This document shows, piece by piece, positions 6,818 through 14,420 of a stretch of DNA of 41,013 nt (the stretch's first letter is position 1; each line of letters opens with the position of its first letter). Source of the stretch: Terriglobia bacterium (lineage in GTDB: Bacteria > Acidobacteriota > Terriglobia > Bryobacterales > Bryobacteraceae); NCBI GenBank assembly GCA_021324185.1, contig JAJPJN010000029.1, forward strand, positions 1-41,013. The letters run 5' to 3'. Under the pieces are notes generated by a model. The model ran no database searches. It worked only from the letters and a program-made list of their open reading frames with translations, and was not told the DNA's origin. The position numbers were made by a program, and so were the translations under genes.

Positions 6818-8713
6818 ATGAATGACTACGCAAAGTGGTTCGGCCGGGTGGTGTGGTTGGGAATTATTGCCAACTTCGCGCTGGCGCTGCCGACGTTGTT
6901 TTTGCCCGATCAGATGCTGGCGCTGTATTCGCTGCCTTCGGCATCGCCATCGATGTGGCCGAGTTTTGCGGCGCTGCTGCTGATCCTGCTAAGTCTCTTC
7001 TATATTCCGGCGGCAAAAAGGCCGCTCTATTATCCGCTCGTTTCGTGGTTGACGGTACTGGCGCGCCTGGCAGGCGTTGTCTTTTTCTGCATCTTTAATC
7101 GCGAGTATTTCTTTTTTGGATTGTTCGATGGCATGTTCTTTGTGCCCGAGTGCATACTGCTGGCCCTCGCTACTGCAGAAGCCAAGAAAACAATTCATGG
7201 CGGCGCAGCCGGGCGGACGATTGCCGAAGCAACCCTGGGCGAAGGCGCGCCGCAAGGGGGCGGCAAATGGAAGATGCGGCTGGTGGCGATTGCGATTATT
7301 GCCGTTTCCGCAGGCGCCTTCCTGACCTGGTACGAATTTTTCCGAAGCGTGCCGCCGCCGTACTTCGCTTCCGACGAAGAGCATTTCATGTATGGCTCTA
7401 TCGGGACGGAAGGGAGCGCCGGAGTGCCGTACTGGATCTGGCTGGTGCTGCCGCGCATTTTTCCCGACAAGCTGCCGCAGCCGGGAGGCTATGAATCGCT
7501 CGGGATCGTTGCTCAGGAAGGGCGCGAGCTGCCGGTTGGTTTCTCGAAGCAAACGATCGGCATTGAGCGAGTAGGCATTAACTGCGCCTTCTGCCACACA
7601 GCGACTTATCGCGTGCATGCGGACGATAAGCCCGTGATTGTTCCCACTGCGCCAAGCCATACGACCAGCCCGCAGGACTATCTGCGCTTTCTGTTTGCGT
7701 GCGCGGCGGATCCGCGCTTCAATTCGTCGACGATTATGGCGGAGATCGCCAAAAACTATCGTCTGTCGCTGATTGACAGCCTGACTTACCGCTTTATACT
7801 CATTCCGTTTACTAAGATCACGTTGCTGCGGCAGCAGAATGAATATCAGCAATACGGCTGGATGAAAAAGAATCCGCCGTGGGGCTATGGGCGCATCGAT
7901 CCGTTTAATCCGGTCAAATATCGGATTTTGAATCAGCCCGTTGACGGAAGCATCGGCAACTCAGACATGGCGCCGTTGTGGAACTTAGGAGCGCACCAAG
8001 GCTTTTCCTTCCATTGGGATGGCTTGAATACCAGCCTTCAGGAAGTTGTGATCTCTTCCGCCATTGGCGACGGCACGCCGCCTGAGTGGGTGGACAAAGA
8101 CTGGAAGAAGTCCGACACGCAATCGAGTTTAAAGCGCGTGATGAATTACATCAGCCGTGTGCAGCCACCGAAGTTTCCGTTTCCGGTGGACGCTGCGCTA
8201 GCCGCCAGAGGACAGGTTCTGTATAAGCAGCAATGCGCGGAATGCCATGAGATTGGCGGCGCGCGCACCGGCCGCGTCGAGCCGATTGATAATCCCATGC
8301 TGCAGACGGACCGGCACCGGATTGATATGTGGACGCAGAATTCTGCTACGGCTTACAACAATTACGGCGCCGGCCATTTCTGGCGACTTACTCATTTTGT
8401 AAAGCAGAACGGCTATGTCAATGTGCCGCTCGAAGGGCTATGGTTGCGGGGGCCGTACTTACACAACGGTTCTGTCCCGACGTTGGCGGATCTGCTCTCT
8501 GAACCTGCCGCGCGCCCGAAGCTGTTTTATCGAGGGTATGACGTTCTGGACCCGGACAGAGTGGGTTTCGTATGGCAAGGCGCGGAAGCCGAGCGAGTCG
8601 GCTTCCGGTACGATACCAGCGTGCCCGGTAACGGGAACGGCGGCCATTTGTGGGGCACAACACTCAGCGCCGCGGATAAACGAGCCATGCTCGAATATCT
8701 AAAGACGCTCTAA
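6818..8713 (+). CDS. Multi-pass membrane domain fused to a diheme cytochrome c
   Basis: The frame is open from 6740, inside the preceding gene, but the ATG at 6818 just past that gene's stop is the likely start, giving 631 residues. Residues 10-145 form about four hydrophobic helices with a short FFFGLFDGMFF segment. A fifth helix (about 180-200) then leads into a periplasmic diheme cytochrome closely resembling the preceding gene product. CAFCH is at residue 256 and CAECH at residue 473 (217 apart), with FHWDGLNTS between them, GPYLHNGSVPTL (H549) after them, and the NGNGGHLWGT tail. The N-terminal domain is not one I recognise; it could bind a quinone or lipid substrate or serve only as an anchor. 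It is last in the four-gene operon and ends 5 bases before the convergent DUF2235 gene. Confidence 0.85.
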   Translation: MNDYAKWFGRVVWLGIIANFALALPTLFLPDQMLALYSLPSASPSMWPSFAALLLILLSLFYIPAAKRPLYYPLVSWLTVLARLAGVVFFCIFNREYFFFGLFDGMFFVPECILLALATAEAKKTIHGGAAGRTIAEATLGEGAPQGGGKWKMRLVAIAIIAVSAGAFLTWYEFFRSVPPPYFASDEEHFMYGSIGTEGSAGVPYWIWLVLPRIFPDKLPQPGGYESLGIVAQEGRELPVGFSKQTIGIERVGINCAFCHTATYRVHADDKPVIVPTAPSHTTSPQDYLRFLFACAADPRFNSSTIMAEIAKNYRLSLIDSLTYRFILIPFTKITLLRQQNEYQQYGWMKKNPPWGYGRIDPFNPVKYRILNQPVDGSIGNSDMAPLWNLGAHQGFSFHWDGLNTSLQEVVISSAIGDGTPPEWVDKDWKKSDTQSSLKRVMNYISRVQPPKFPFPVDAALAARGQVLYKQQCAECHEIGGARTGRVEPIDNPMLQTDRHRIDMWTQNSATAYNNYGAGHFWRLTHFVKQNGYVNVPLEGLWLRGPYLHNGSVPTLADLLSEPAARPKLFYRGYDVLDPDRVGFVWQGAEAERVGFRYDTSVPGNGNGGHLWGTTLSAADKRAMLEYLKTL

Positions 8714-8718
8714 AGGCG

Positions 8719-9807
8719 TTAGTGGCCGGTTCCCGCGCCGGCTTGTCCTGCCGCGCCCGCTGCCGCAACGGCCGGCTGGCTGCAGACACTCACAATTTTG
8801 TAAGTGGAGGCCAGTTTTCCGTTTTCGAAGGATAGATTTTTCGGGCGCCAGTTCGCCTCTTCTTCGCAGCGAATCAGCACGCTGTTGGCGATGGATGAAG
8901 TGGGATCGACATGCCGCCTGATGGGAAAGCCGCAAAAGATTTTCCAGGATTCGTGAAATACGTCGAGCGCGTACTCGGGGCTGACCGGGCAGTCATATTG
9001 CGCTTTGACGGCCGGATCGAAAACGAGTCCTAAACCGCTGCCCTTGGCCATCATCCAGGAAAGCGTGATATCCGACAGCGCGGTGGTTGCCGGCCCATCG
9101 CTGGGTTCGCCGCCGCCTACATCGCTGTGCGCGCCCGTGAACCAGACTTGCTCCAGAACCTGAGTGGGTCCCGCAGGGCCGCTCCAAAGAGTGGGCGGAA
9201 ACTGCGCCCGACGTTCGTCGAGGGCCAGCGCATGATAGCCGTGCTTGATTTTCGGGTTGAGACTGGTATCGAGAAAGCCGTAGGCAATGGGATCGATCTG
9301 GCCGATGGCGGATGGAACGCCGAGCGAGCCGACGGTGTCCCAGACGCCCACCATCTCGATACTCGGGTTGGGCTCCATCTTGCAATTGGCGAGCTGTTGC
9401 AGTTTTTGACGGCGAAGATCGGTGTTGCCGGCGCGGTAGGCATCAAAAGCGATGTCCACCATGTTGTCGCTGAAGTTCGCGGTCGGCAGACCTGCCGCAG
9501 CAATCATGCCCGCCAGGCTGCGCGCCGTATATGCGCCGCGGCTGAAACCAAAAAGATAAACCGAATCACCAGATTCGTAAAGATGGGCGATCTTTGAGTA
9601 GCCGTCTTTGATCTTTTGCCATAGCCCGGTTCCGAATGCTCCCCCAATAAGCCTCGTAATCGGGTCACCGTTTGCACCTACGCCGTCGTCATACAGCGGA
9701 ATTTGATCCGCGCTGACAGCTAAGGCTTTGTATAACTTGTACACGTTGGTGTGCGAAGTGGCAGAATCCCACGTTCCATCAGCACAAAAGGCGATTCGCT
9801 TAGGCAT
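8719..9807 (-). CDS. DUF2235 (Tle1-like) alpha/beta hydrolase
   Basis: A 362-residue protein opening with the DUF2235 signature (AFCADGTWD), then the nucleophile elbow GFSRGAYTAR with Ser89 and a later GAHSDVGGGEP motif that supplies acid/His positions. The family includes type VI secretion phospholipases of the Tle1 type and many housekeeping or peroxisome-type esterase-like proteins of unknown substrate. There is no signal peptide and no secretion genes nearby, so effector status is not supported. The ATG at 9807 has a strong ribosome binding site (AGGAGGGG, 9 bases away). It converges on the diheme cytochrome operon with a 5-base gap. The C-terminus is Ala/Gly-rich. Confidence 0.87.
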   Translation of the reverse strand: MPKRIAFCADGTWDSATSHTNVYKLYKALAVSADQIPLYDDGVGANGDPITRLIGGAFGTGLWQKIKDGYSKIAHLYESGDSVYLFGFSRGAYTARSLAGMIAAAGLPTANFSDNMVDIAFDAYRAGNTDLRRQKLQQLANCKMEPNPSIEMVGVWDTVGSLGVPSAIGQIDPIAYGFLDTSLNPKIKHGYHALALDERRAQFPPTLWSGPAGPTQVLEQVWFTGAHSDVGGGEPSDGPATTALSDITLSWMMAKGSGLGLVFDPAVKAQYDCPVSPEYALDVFHESWKIFCGFPIRRHVDPTSSIANSVLIRCEEEANWRPKNLSFENGKLASTYKIVSVCSQPAVAAAGAAGQAGAGTGH

Positions 9808-9813
9808 AGAATG

Positions 9814-9831
9814 TGTCCCCTCCTAGGGACA
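9814..9831 (-). promoter_or_regulatory. Inverted repeat around the ribosome binding site of the DUF2235 gene
   Basis: TGTCCC and GGGACA form 6-base arms around a 6-base loop. Read on the minus strand, the loop and adjoining arm contain the Shine-Dalgarno sequence of the DUF2235 gene, so the hairpin could modulate initiation. It is short, and chance is a real alternative. Confidence 0.25.
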
Positions 9832-9899
9832 GTGGCAGAAAATTATATCGAAATTACTTGCAAGTGGTGACCCAAAGGTCAGTACAGGAAAATAGAGGC

Positions 9900-11318
9900 G
9901 TGCGTCCTGGTCCTTTCTATCGTTGCATTTATCTAGTGCTTATAGTTTCGGCATCCCCGGCAAGTTATGCACAGGAAACAGCTATACCGCGCGCGCCGGG
10001 CGCGAAAGTTACGGAGGTTAGCAGTCCGGCGCGGTATTCCGAACCGAGCATCGCGGTGAATCCCAATGATCCGTCGCAAGTTGTCGTCGTGTATCAAGGC
10101 GGCCCGGCAGTTCAGGGCTCTGCCAATGCGGAGTACTCAACGGACGGTGGCAATACGTACACGCGAGCAGAAGGCACGCGCGATCCAAACTGGCGTGTGC
10201 AGGGCGATGTAACCGTTACGTTCGATAACAAAGGCCACGCATTTCTTTGTTATCTGGCGTTTGATCGTTTGGGAACGCCTTCTTACTGGGCGCACGGCGC
10301 AGGCCGCAATGGAATTTTCGTGCGGCGGTCCCTGGATGGCGGGAAGACGTGGGAGAAAGATGCGAATGCGGTAAAAGCCTGGCCCACGGGCCACGAACCC
10401 GGTCTTCAGTTCGAAGATGAACCGCGCATTTTTGCCGATAACTCGCCTGAAAGCCCGTATGCCGGGAACCTGTATGTCGGGTGGGTGGAATGGCAACTGG
10501 ATAAATCCGTGATGCTGTTTTCGCGCTCAACCGATGACGGCAAGAGCTGGTCCACGCCGCAACAGGTCAGCGTGCATCCAGGCCTTCCACGCGATGACAA
10601 TGGGTCCCTGGGAGGCTACTTGCAAGCGATTGGCTCCGATGGAAGTATGTATGCGATTTGGGATGACGGCAACAATATTGTGTTAACTAGTTCGCTCGAT
10701 GGAGGGCGCAGCTTCAGTACACCGCAAACTGTGCTCGAAGTAGGACCGCCGTATTTCGGCGACGTGCCCGGCGTGTCGCGTGTCGAAGGCTTCCCACAGA
10801 TCGCGGTGGATAGCAGCACGGGCCCTCATCGTGGCCGGCTCTATATCTGCTGGAGCGATTATCGCAACGGCGATGTGGACGTGTTTGTCTCTTCGGCAGA
10901 CAGTCCGGCTGGCCGCTGGACGGCGCCTGTGCGCGTTAATAACGATGCGATTCACAATGGCGCCGATCAGTTCTACCAGTGGATGACGATCGATCCGAAA
11001 ACGGGCGTGGTGTATGTGATGTTCTACGATCGCCGTGACGATGCCGCAGATCGAAAAACGCGTGTTACTTTGGCGCGTTCTGTGGATGGCGGGCGCAGCT
11101 TCGATAACTATGCGTGGACCGACACTGCATTTCAAGGCCAACAGAATACGTTTCTGGGCGATTACACCTGGCTCGCGGCATTCGACAGTCGCGTTTTCGG
11201 CGCATGGACGGAAAATGCTCCGCCGGCCGCGAATGCGCCGCAAAGCGCGGGGACGCGCAATGCGCAAGGCGCGGGCATGACGGTGATCCGCGCCGGCCGC
11301 GCCGAGTTTCCTAAATAG
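9900..11318 (+). CDS. Exported Asp-box (BNR) beta-propeller, sialidase-like
   Basis: About 472 residues from a GTG at 9900. The frame is open from 9813, but the 9900 start gives a clean signal peptide ending at SYAQ, with AGGA about 10 bases upstream. The mature protein has at least five Asp-box motifs of the S-x-D-x-G-x-[TS]-[WYF] kind (STDGGNTY, SLDGGKTW, STDDGKSW, SLDGGRSF, SVDGGRSF), each marking one propeller blade. Such folds occur in exo-alpha-sialidases and many secreted non-enzymatic proteins. I cannot identify a complete sialidase active site (arginine triad plus Tyr/Glu pair), so 'sialidase-like' is only a fold statement. It is divergent from the DUF2235 gene. An unrelated membrane protein gene follows within 8 bases. 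Confidence 0.82.
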   Translation: MRPGPFYRCIYLVLIVSASPASYAQETAIPRAPGAKVTEVSSPARYSEPSIAVNPNDPSQVVVVYQGGPAVQGSANAEYSTDGGNTYTRAEGTRDPNWRVQGDVTVTFDNKGHAFLCYLAFDRLGTPSYWAHGAGRNGIFVRRSLDGGKTWEKDANAVKAWPTGHEPGLQFEDEPRIFADNSPESPYAGNLYVGWVEWQLDKSVMLFSRSTDDGKSWSTPQQVSVHPGLPRDDNGSLGGYLQAIGSDGSMYAIWDDGNNIVLTSSLDGGRSFSTPQTVLEVGPPYFGDVPGVSRVEGFPQIAVDSSTGPHRGRLYICWSDYRNGDVDVFVSSADSPAGRWTAPVRVNNDAIHNGADQFYQWMTIDPKTGVVYVMFYDRRDDAADRKTRVTLARSVDGGRSFDNYAWTDTAFQGQQNTFLGDYTWLAAFDSRVFGAWTENAPPAANAPQSAGTRNAQGAGMTVIRAGRAEFPK

Positions 11319-11326
11319 TACGATTT

Positions 11327-12049
11327 GTGCAGGAGATGCAGTACACGGTCAGAGTCGAATACGCGCACCAGCGAAAAATACGAGCGCGCAATAAACTGAT
11401 TTACCGGCTGGCGCATTGGCCTATCTGGATCTGGGTTTTCTTTCTTGCGCCCGGCCCGCTCACGTTCAATCTGTTTGCGCATGGCGGCGGGCGCGGCAAT
11501 CTGATCTGGCTCGGAATTGTGATGTTGGGCACAGGCTTGGCCGGTTTGTTCGGCCAGCTACCGGGCGTTGAGCCGCAACCCTACATCCTGCGATTTTGCG
11601 AAGACAAACCAAATCCGCTGTACAGGCGCATCTGCTACACGTTTGCATGGAACGCTCTGCTCAATTTCGCCTGCCTCAATCTTGCGGGATTGGTGATTGC
11701 TGTTATGACAGGCAAATGGTTTATGCAGCAGATCTATGCTTACGCTTACCTGCCGCTATTGCTGGTGATTGTGGGTCTGGGAATGATGGGGCGTTTGCCG
11801 CGCGTGGGCACATCCACGAAAGGCGAGGGTTGGGAGCGCCGCTATTTTTACGGCGCCGTCTGGGCCATTACCAGCGCGCAAGCGGTGCTGCTGCTGCTTT
11901 GGAAGCTGTTGCCGCGATCGCATGCAGGCGATGTGTTGAAGCTGACAACCTTCATTTTGGTTTTAGGCAGTTTGGGCGCTGCCTCTGCAGTTGGTCTGCT
12001 GCCACGCACGCGGCCTATTTTGCCGGGTGAACTGATGGTGGCCGACTAA
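11327..12049 (+). CDS. Six-helix integral membrane protein of unknown function
   Basis: A 240-residue protein with about six hydrophobic helices and short basic loops; the N-terminal 35 residues are strongly basic and cytoplasmic. I do not recognise a family. Start choice is uncertain. The GTG at 11327 lacks a ribosome binding site, and the ATG at 11336 has AGGAG directly against it, which is too close. It follows the propeller gene by 8 bases and precedes an alpha/beta hydrolase by 9, so the three may be cotranscribed. No catalytic motif is apparent. Confidence 0.7.
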   Translation: MQEMQYTVRVEYAHQRKIRARNKLIYRLAHWPIWIWVFFLAPGPLTFNLFAHGGGRGNLIWLGIVMLGTGLAGLFGQLPGVEPQPYILRFCEDKPNPLYRRICYTFAWNALLNFACLNLAGLVIAVMTGKWFMQQIYAYAYLPLLLVIVGLGMMGRLPRVGTSTKGEGWERRYFYGAVWAITSAQAVLLLLWKLLPRSHAGDVLKLTTFILVLGSLGAASAVGLLPRTRPILPGELMVAD

Positions 12050-12058
12050 CTTTATCCG

Positions 12059-13069
12059 ATGATCCTGGTTCTGGTTCCGATTGCAGTTCTGCTTTCGGCT
12101 CTTCTCTACCAGACGGCGGGCGCGATTCGGGATCGCCGCGCCTATCCACCACCGGGACGCATCGTAAGAGTAAATCAGACTAACTTACATCTGCACGAGC
12201 AAGGCGAGGGGTCTCCTGCCGTCATTTTCGAATCCGGGATTGGAGCGAGTTCGCTGAGCTGGGCCGTCGTACAGCCCAAAGTTGCCGCTTTCACACGTAC
12301 AGCCAGCTACGACCGTGCAGGACTCGGCTGGAGCGCGCTGCCAAAAGCGCCGCGTACGGTTCCGGGCATGATTCAGGAACTGCATTCGCTGTTATTGCAG
12401 GCGAAGATTCCGCCGCCGTATGTGTTAGTGGGACATTCCTTCGGCGGGTTACTGGTTCGAGCTTATGCTGCGCAGTATCCGGATGAAGTAACTGGATTGG
12501 TGTTAGTGGATCCGGTCTCGGTTTCCGCCTGGTCAAATTGTGGCGAAGCAGAACTAAAGCGTTTGCGTTTGGGGCGGAATTTATCTTTGCGCGGCGGGTG
12601 GGCGGCGCGTTTCGGACTGGTTCGCGCCGCGCTGGCCATTTTGGTGAAGGGTGGCCGCTGGTTTCCGAAGCTGGCGGCCCGCATGAGTGGTCCGGAAGGC
12701 ACAACGGCATTGACAAACCTTACGAACGAAGTTCGCAAGCTGCCGCCCGAGTGCTGGCCGGCGGTGCGCTCACATTGGAGTGAGCCGAGGTGCTTCCGGG
12801 CGCTGGCTGCGTATTTGGATTGTCTGCCTGAAGCTGCCAGATATGCGGCGCAGATGCGGCCGGCCCAAAATATTCCGATTATTGTTCTTTCGGCTTCTAC
12901 TGCCACCAAGCAGGAACTGGAAGAACGCGAGCGTTGGGTTGCCGAAAGCGGAGTTGGTCGGCAGATTCAGGCGCCTAATTCCGGGCACTGGCTGCATCTG
13001 GACCGGCCTGAGCTGCTAGTGGATGCAATCCGGGAGCTGGTTCAATCACGTCGAAGCCTTCGGGCTTGA
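12059..13069 (+). CDS. Membrane-anchored alpha/beta hydrolase
   Basis: A 336-residue protein. A hydrophobic N-terminal segment (residues 1-20) acts as anchor or uncleaved signal. The alpha/beta hydrolase domain follows, with an oxyanion-side FESGIG motif near residue 57, the nucleophile elbow GHSFGG (Ser127) and a LVLVDPV strand. The catalytic His lies in NSGHWLHLDRP near the C-terminus. The family covers esterases, lipases and C-C hydrolases; the substrate is not predictable. It starts 9 bases after the membrane protein gene. Its 3' end overlaps the convergent gene at 13046 by 24 bases. Confidence 0.87.
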   Translation: MILVLVPIAVLLSALLYQTAGAIRDRRAYPPPGRIVRVNQTNLHLHEQGEGSPAVIFESGIGASSLSWAVVQPKVAAFTRTASYDRAGLGWSALPKAPRTVPGMIQELHSLLLQAKIPPPYVLVGHSFGGLLVRAYAAQYPDEVTGLVLVDPVSVSAWSNCGEAELKRLRLGRNLSLRGGWAARFGLVRAALAILVKGGRWFPKLAARMSGPEGTTALTNLTNEVRKLPPECWPAVRSHWSEPRCFRALAAYLDCLPEAARYAAQMRPAQNIPIIVLSASTATKQELEERERWVAESGVGRQIQAPNSGHWLHLDRPELLVDAIRELVQSRRSLRA

Positions 13070-13594
13070 GCCGTCTGCCGCTTCGTTCGACTTTTTCATA
13101 TGCTGAACCGCAATATAAGTGACCGTGTCCCAGGCGTTATGGATGCCGAGGAGTAGAAACAGGAGCGTATCTGCGGCAACGATATCGAGCGCATAGCCGG
13201 TGTTCCACAACAGCACCAGGGCGGCAGCCGCCAATGCGATATGGGCGATGAATGGAAGCACGGTGTACCAGATCCAATCTTCAAGATCGGGCGTGTAAGC
13301 AGCTCTGCGCGCGTGCACGAAAATGGAGAGCGAGTAAGCGATTCCGGCGATTCCGCACAGCGCCAGGCAAACATCGAATTCTGTAAGCGTCCGCCAAGGC
13401 ACGGTCATCAGCGCTGAAATGAGCAGCGCGGTGCAGAAATGAACGACCGTCGGCGTGCCGAAGGCGCGGATATCCTGCATGCCGCCCGCGGTTCTGGCTT
13501 GTGCGATCAGCGTGATGACAACAAACTGGAGGCCAGTGAGGGCTCCGGCAGAAGAGCCGGTAATGACGTAAAAGTTTTCCCAGTTGGAGAACAT
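13046..13594 (-). CDS. Small integral membrane protein of unknown function
   Basis: The frame is open back to 13708, but that would overlap the divergent deoC start. The ATG at 13594, which opens with MFSNWENFYVITGSSAGAL, is the better start and gives 182 residues. About five hydrophobic helices are visible. The first, with its GSSAGALTGLQFV stretch, resembles small membrane proteins common in soil bacteria with no known role. The C-terminus is polar (KKSNEA...). No ribosome binding site is obvious. It converges on the alpha/beta hydrolase gene with overlapping 3' ends. Confidence 0.7.
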   Translation of the reverse strand: MFSNWENFYVITGSSAGALTGLQFVVITLIAQARTAGGMQDIRAFGTPTVVHFCTALLISALMTVPWRTLTEFDVCLALCGIAGIAYSLSIFVHARRAAYTPDLEDWIWYTVLPFIAHIALAAAALVLLWNTGYALDIVAADTLLFLLLGIHNAWDTVTYIAVQHMKKSNEAADGSSPKAST

Positions 13595-13679
13595 ATCTTC
13601 AATTCGCCCGAGCCTCTGGCTAGGCAGTATAATGCACACGCCGCTGGAAAAAATCGGAACCATCAAGCCCGTAAGATAA

Positions 13680-14420
13680 ATGATGGTGCTCGATTCTGAC
13701 TTGACCAACCCGCAGGCGGTAGCAGCTTTGATCGATCACACGCTGCTTAAACCCGAAGCTACTCAAGAAGACATCGCCCGTGTGTGCAACGAGGCTCGCC
13801 AGTATCAATTTGCTTCGGTTTGCATCAATCCGTGTTGGGTAACGTTTGCTGCCGAGGCTTTGGCCGGCAGCGCCGTGCGGGTGTGCACGGTGGTGGGTTT
13901 TCCACTGGGGGCGAACGATTCGCGCACAAAAATTTCCGAGGCGGAGCTGGCGCTGGCGCAGGGAGCCGCAGAGATCGACATGGTGCAAAATATTGGCGCC
14001 CTACGATCGCGCGATTATCATCTGGTGGGAAAGGAAATCGGCGACCTGGCGGATATCGCGCACGCCTATGGCGGTTTCTTAAAGGTCATTCTCGAAACGT
14101 GCCTGCTGAGCGAGGAGGAGAAGCTCAGGGCCTGCAGCCTGGCGCAGCAATCGAATGCCGATTTCGTCAAGACCTCGACGGGATTTTCAACTGGCGGCGC
14201 TACCGTTGCCGATGTTCAACTCATGCGCCGCGCCGTGGGCGACAGGATGGGCGTCAAAGCATCGGGAGGCATTCGCACTCTCGCAAATCTCCGGACGATG
14301 GTTGCCGCCGGCGCGAACCGCATCGGCGCCAGCGCGAGCGTCGCCATCATGCGTGAACTGCAGAATGGCTCAGCGGCGGAGACTCCGGCCGCCGTGGGGC
14401 GGGAAACGAACTCATACTGA
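13680..14420 (+). CDS. deoC: Deoxyribose-phosphate aldolase
   Basis: A 246-residue class I aldolase that cleaves 2-deoxy-D-ribose 5-phosphate to glyceraldehyde 3-phosphate and acetaldehyde in deoxynucleoside catabolism. Motifs in order are IDHTLLKP at the N-terminus, VVGFPLG, EIDMVQNIG, the Schiff-base lysine K164 in VKTSTGF, and the activating lysine K193 in VKASGGIR. These correspond to K167 and K201 of the E. coli enzyme. The length is typical, with a short disordered tail. Two adjacent ATGs (13680, 13683) are possible starts; the ribosome binding site is weak. Its TGA overlaps the ATG of the phosphatase gene by one base. No other deoxynucleoside genes are adjacent. Confidence 0.95.
   Translation: MMVLDSDLTNPQAVAALIDHTLLKPEATQEDIARVCNEARQYQFASVCINPCWVTFAAEALAGSAVRVCTVVGFPLGANDSRTKISEAELALAQGAAEIDMVQNIGALRSRDYHLVGKEIGDLADIAHAYGGFLKVILETCLLSEEEKLRACSLAQQSNADFVKTSTGFSTGGATVADVQLMRRAVGDRMGVKASGGIRTLANLRTMVAAGANRIGASASVAIMRELQNGSAAETPAAVGRETNSY

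Noticed and set aside
8719-9807. Type VI secretion effector (Tle1)
   Set aside because: DUF2235 alone is not diagnostic, and no VgrG, PAAR, chaperone or immunity gene is nearby.
9900-11318. True exo-alpha-sialidase
   Set aside because: Asp-boxes show only the fold; the arginine triad and Tyr/Glu catalytic pair were not found.
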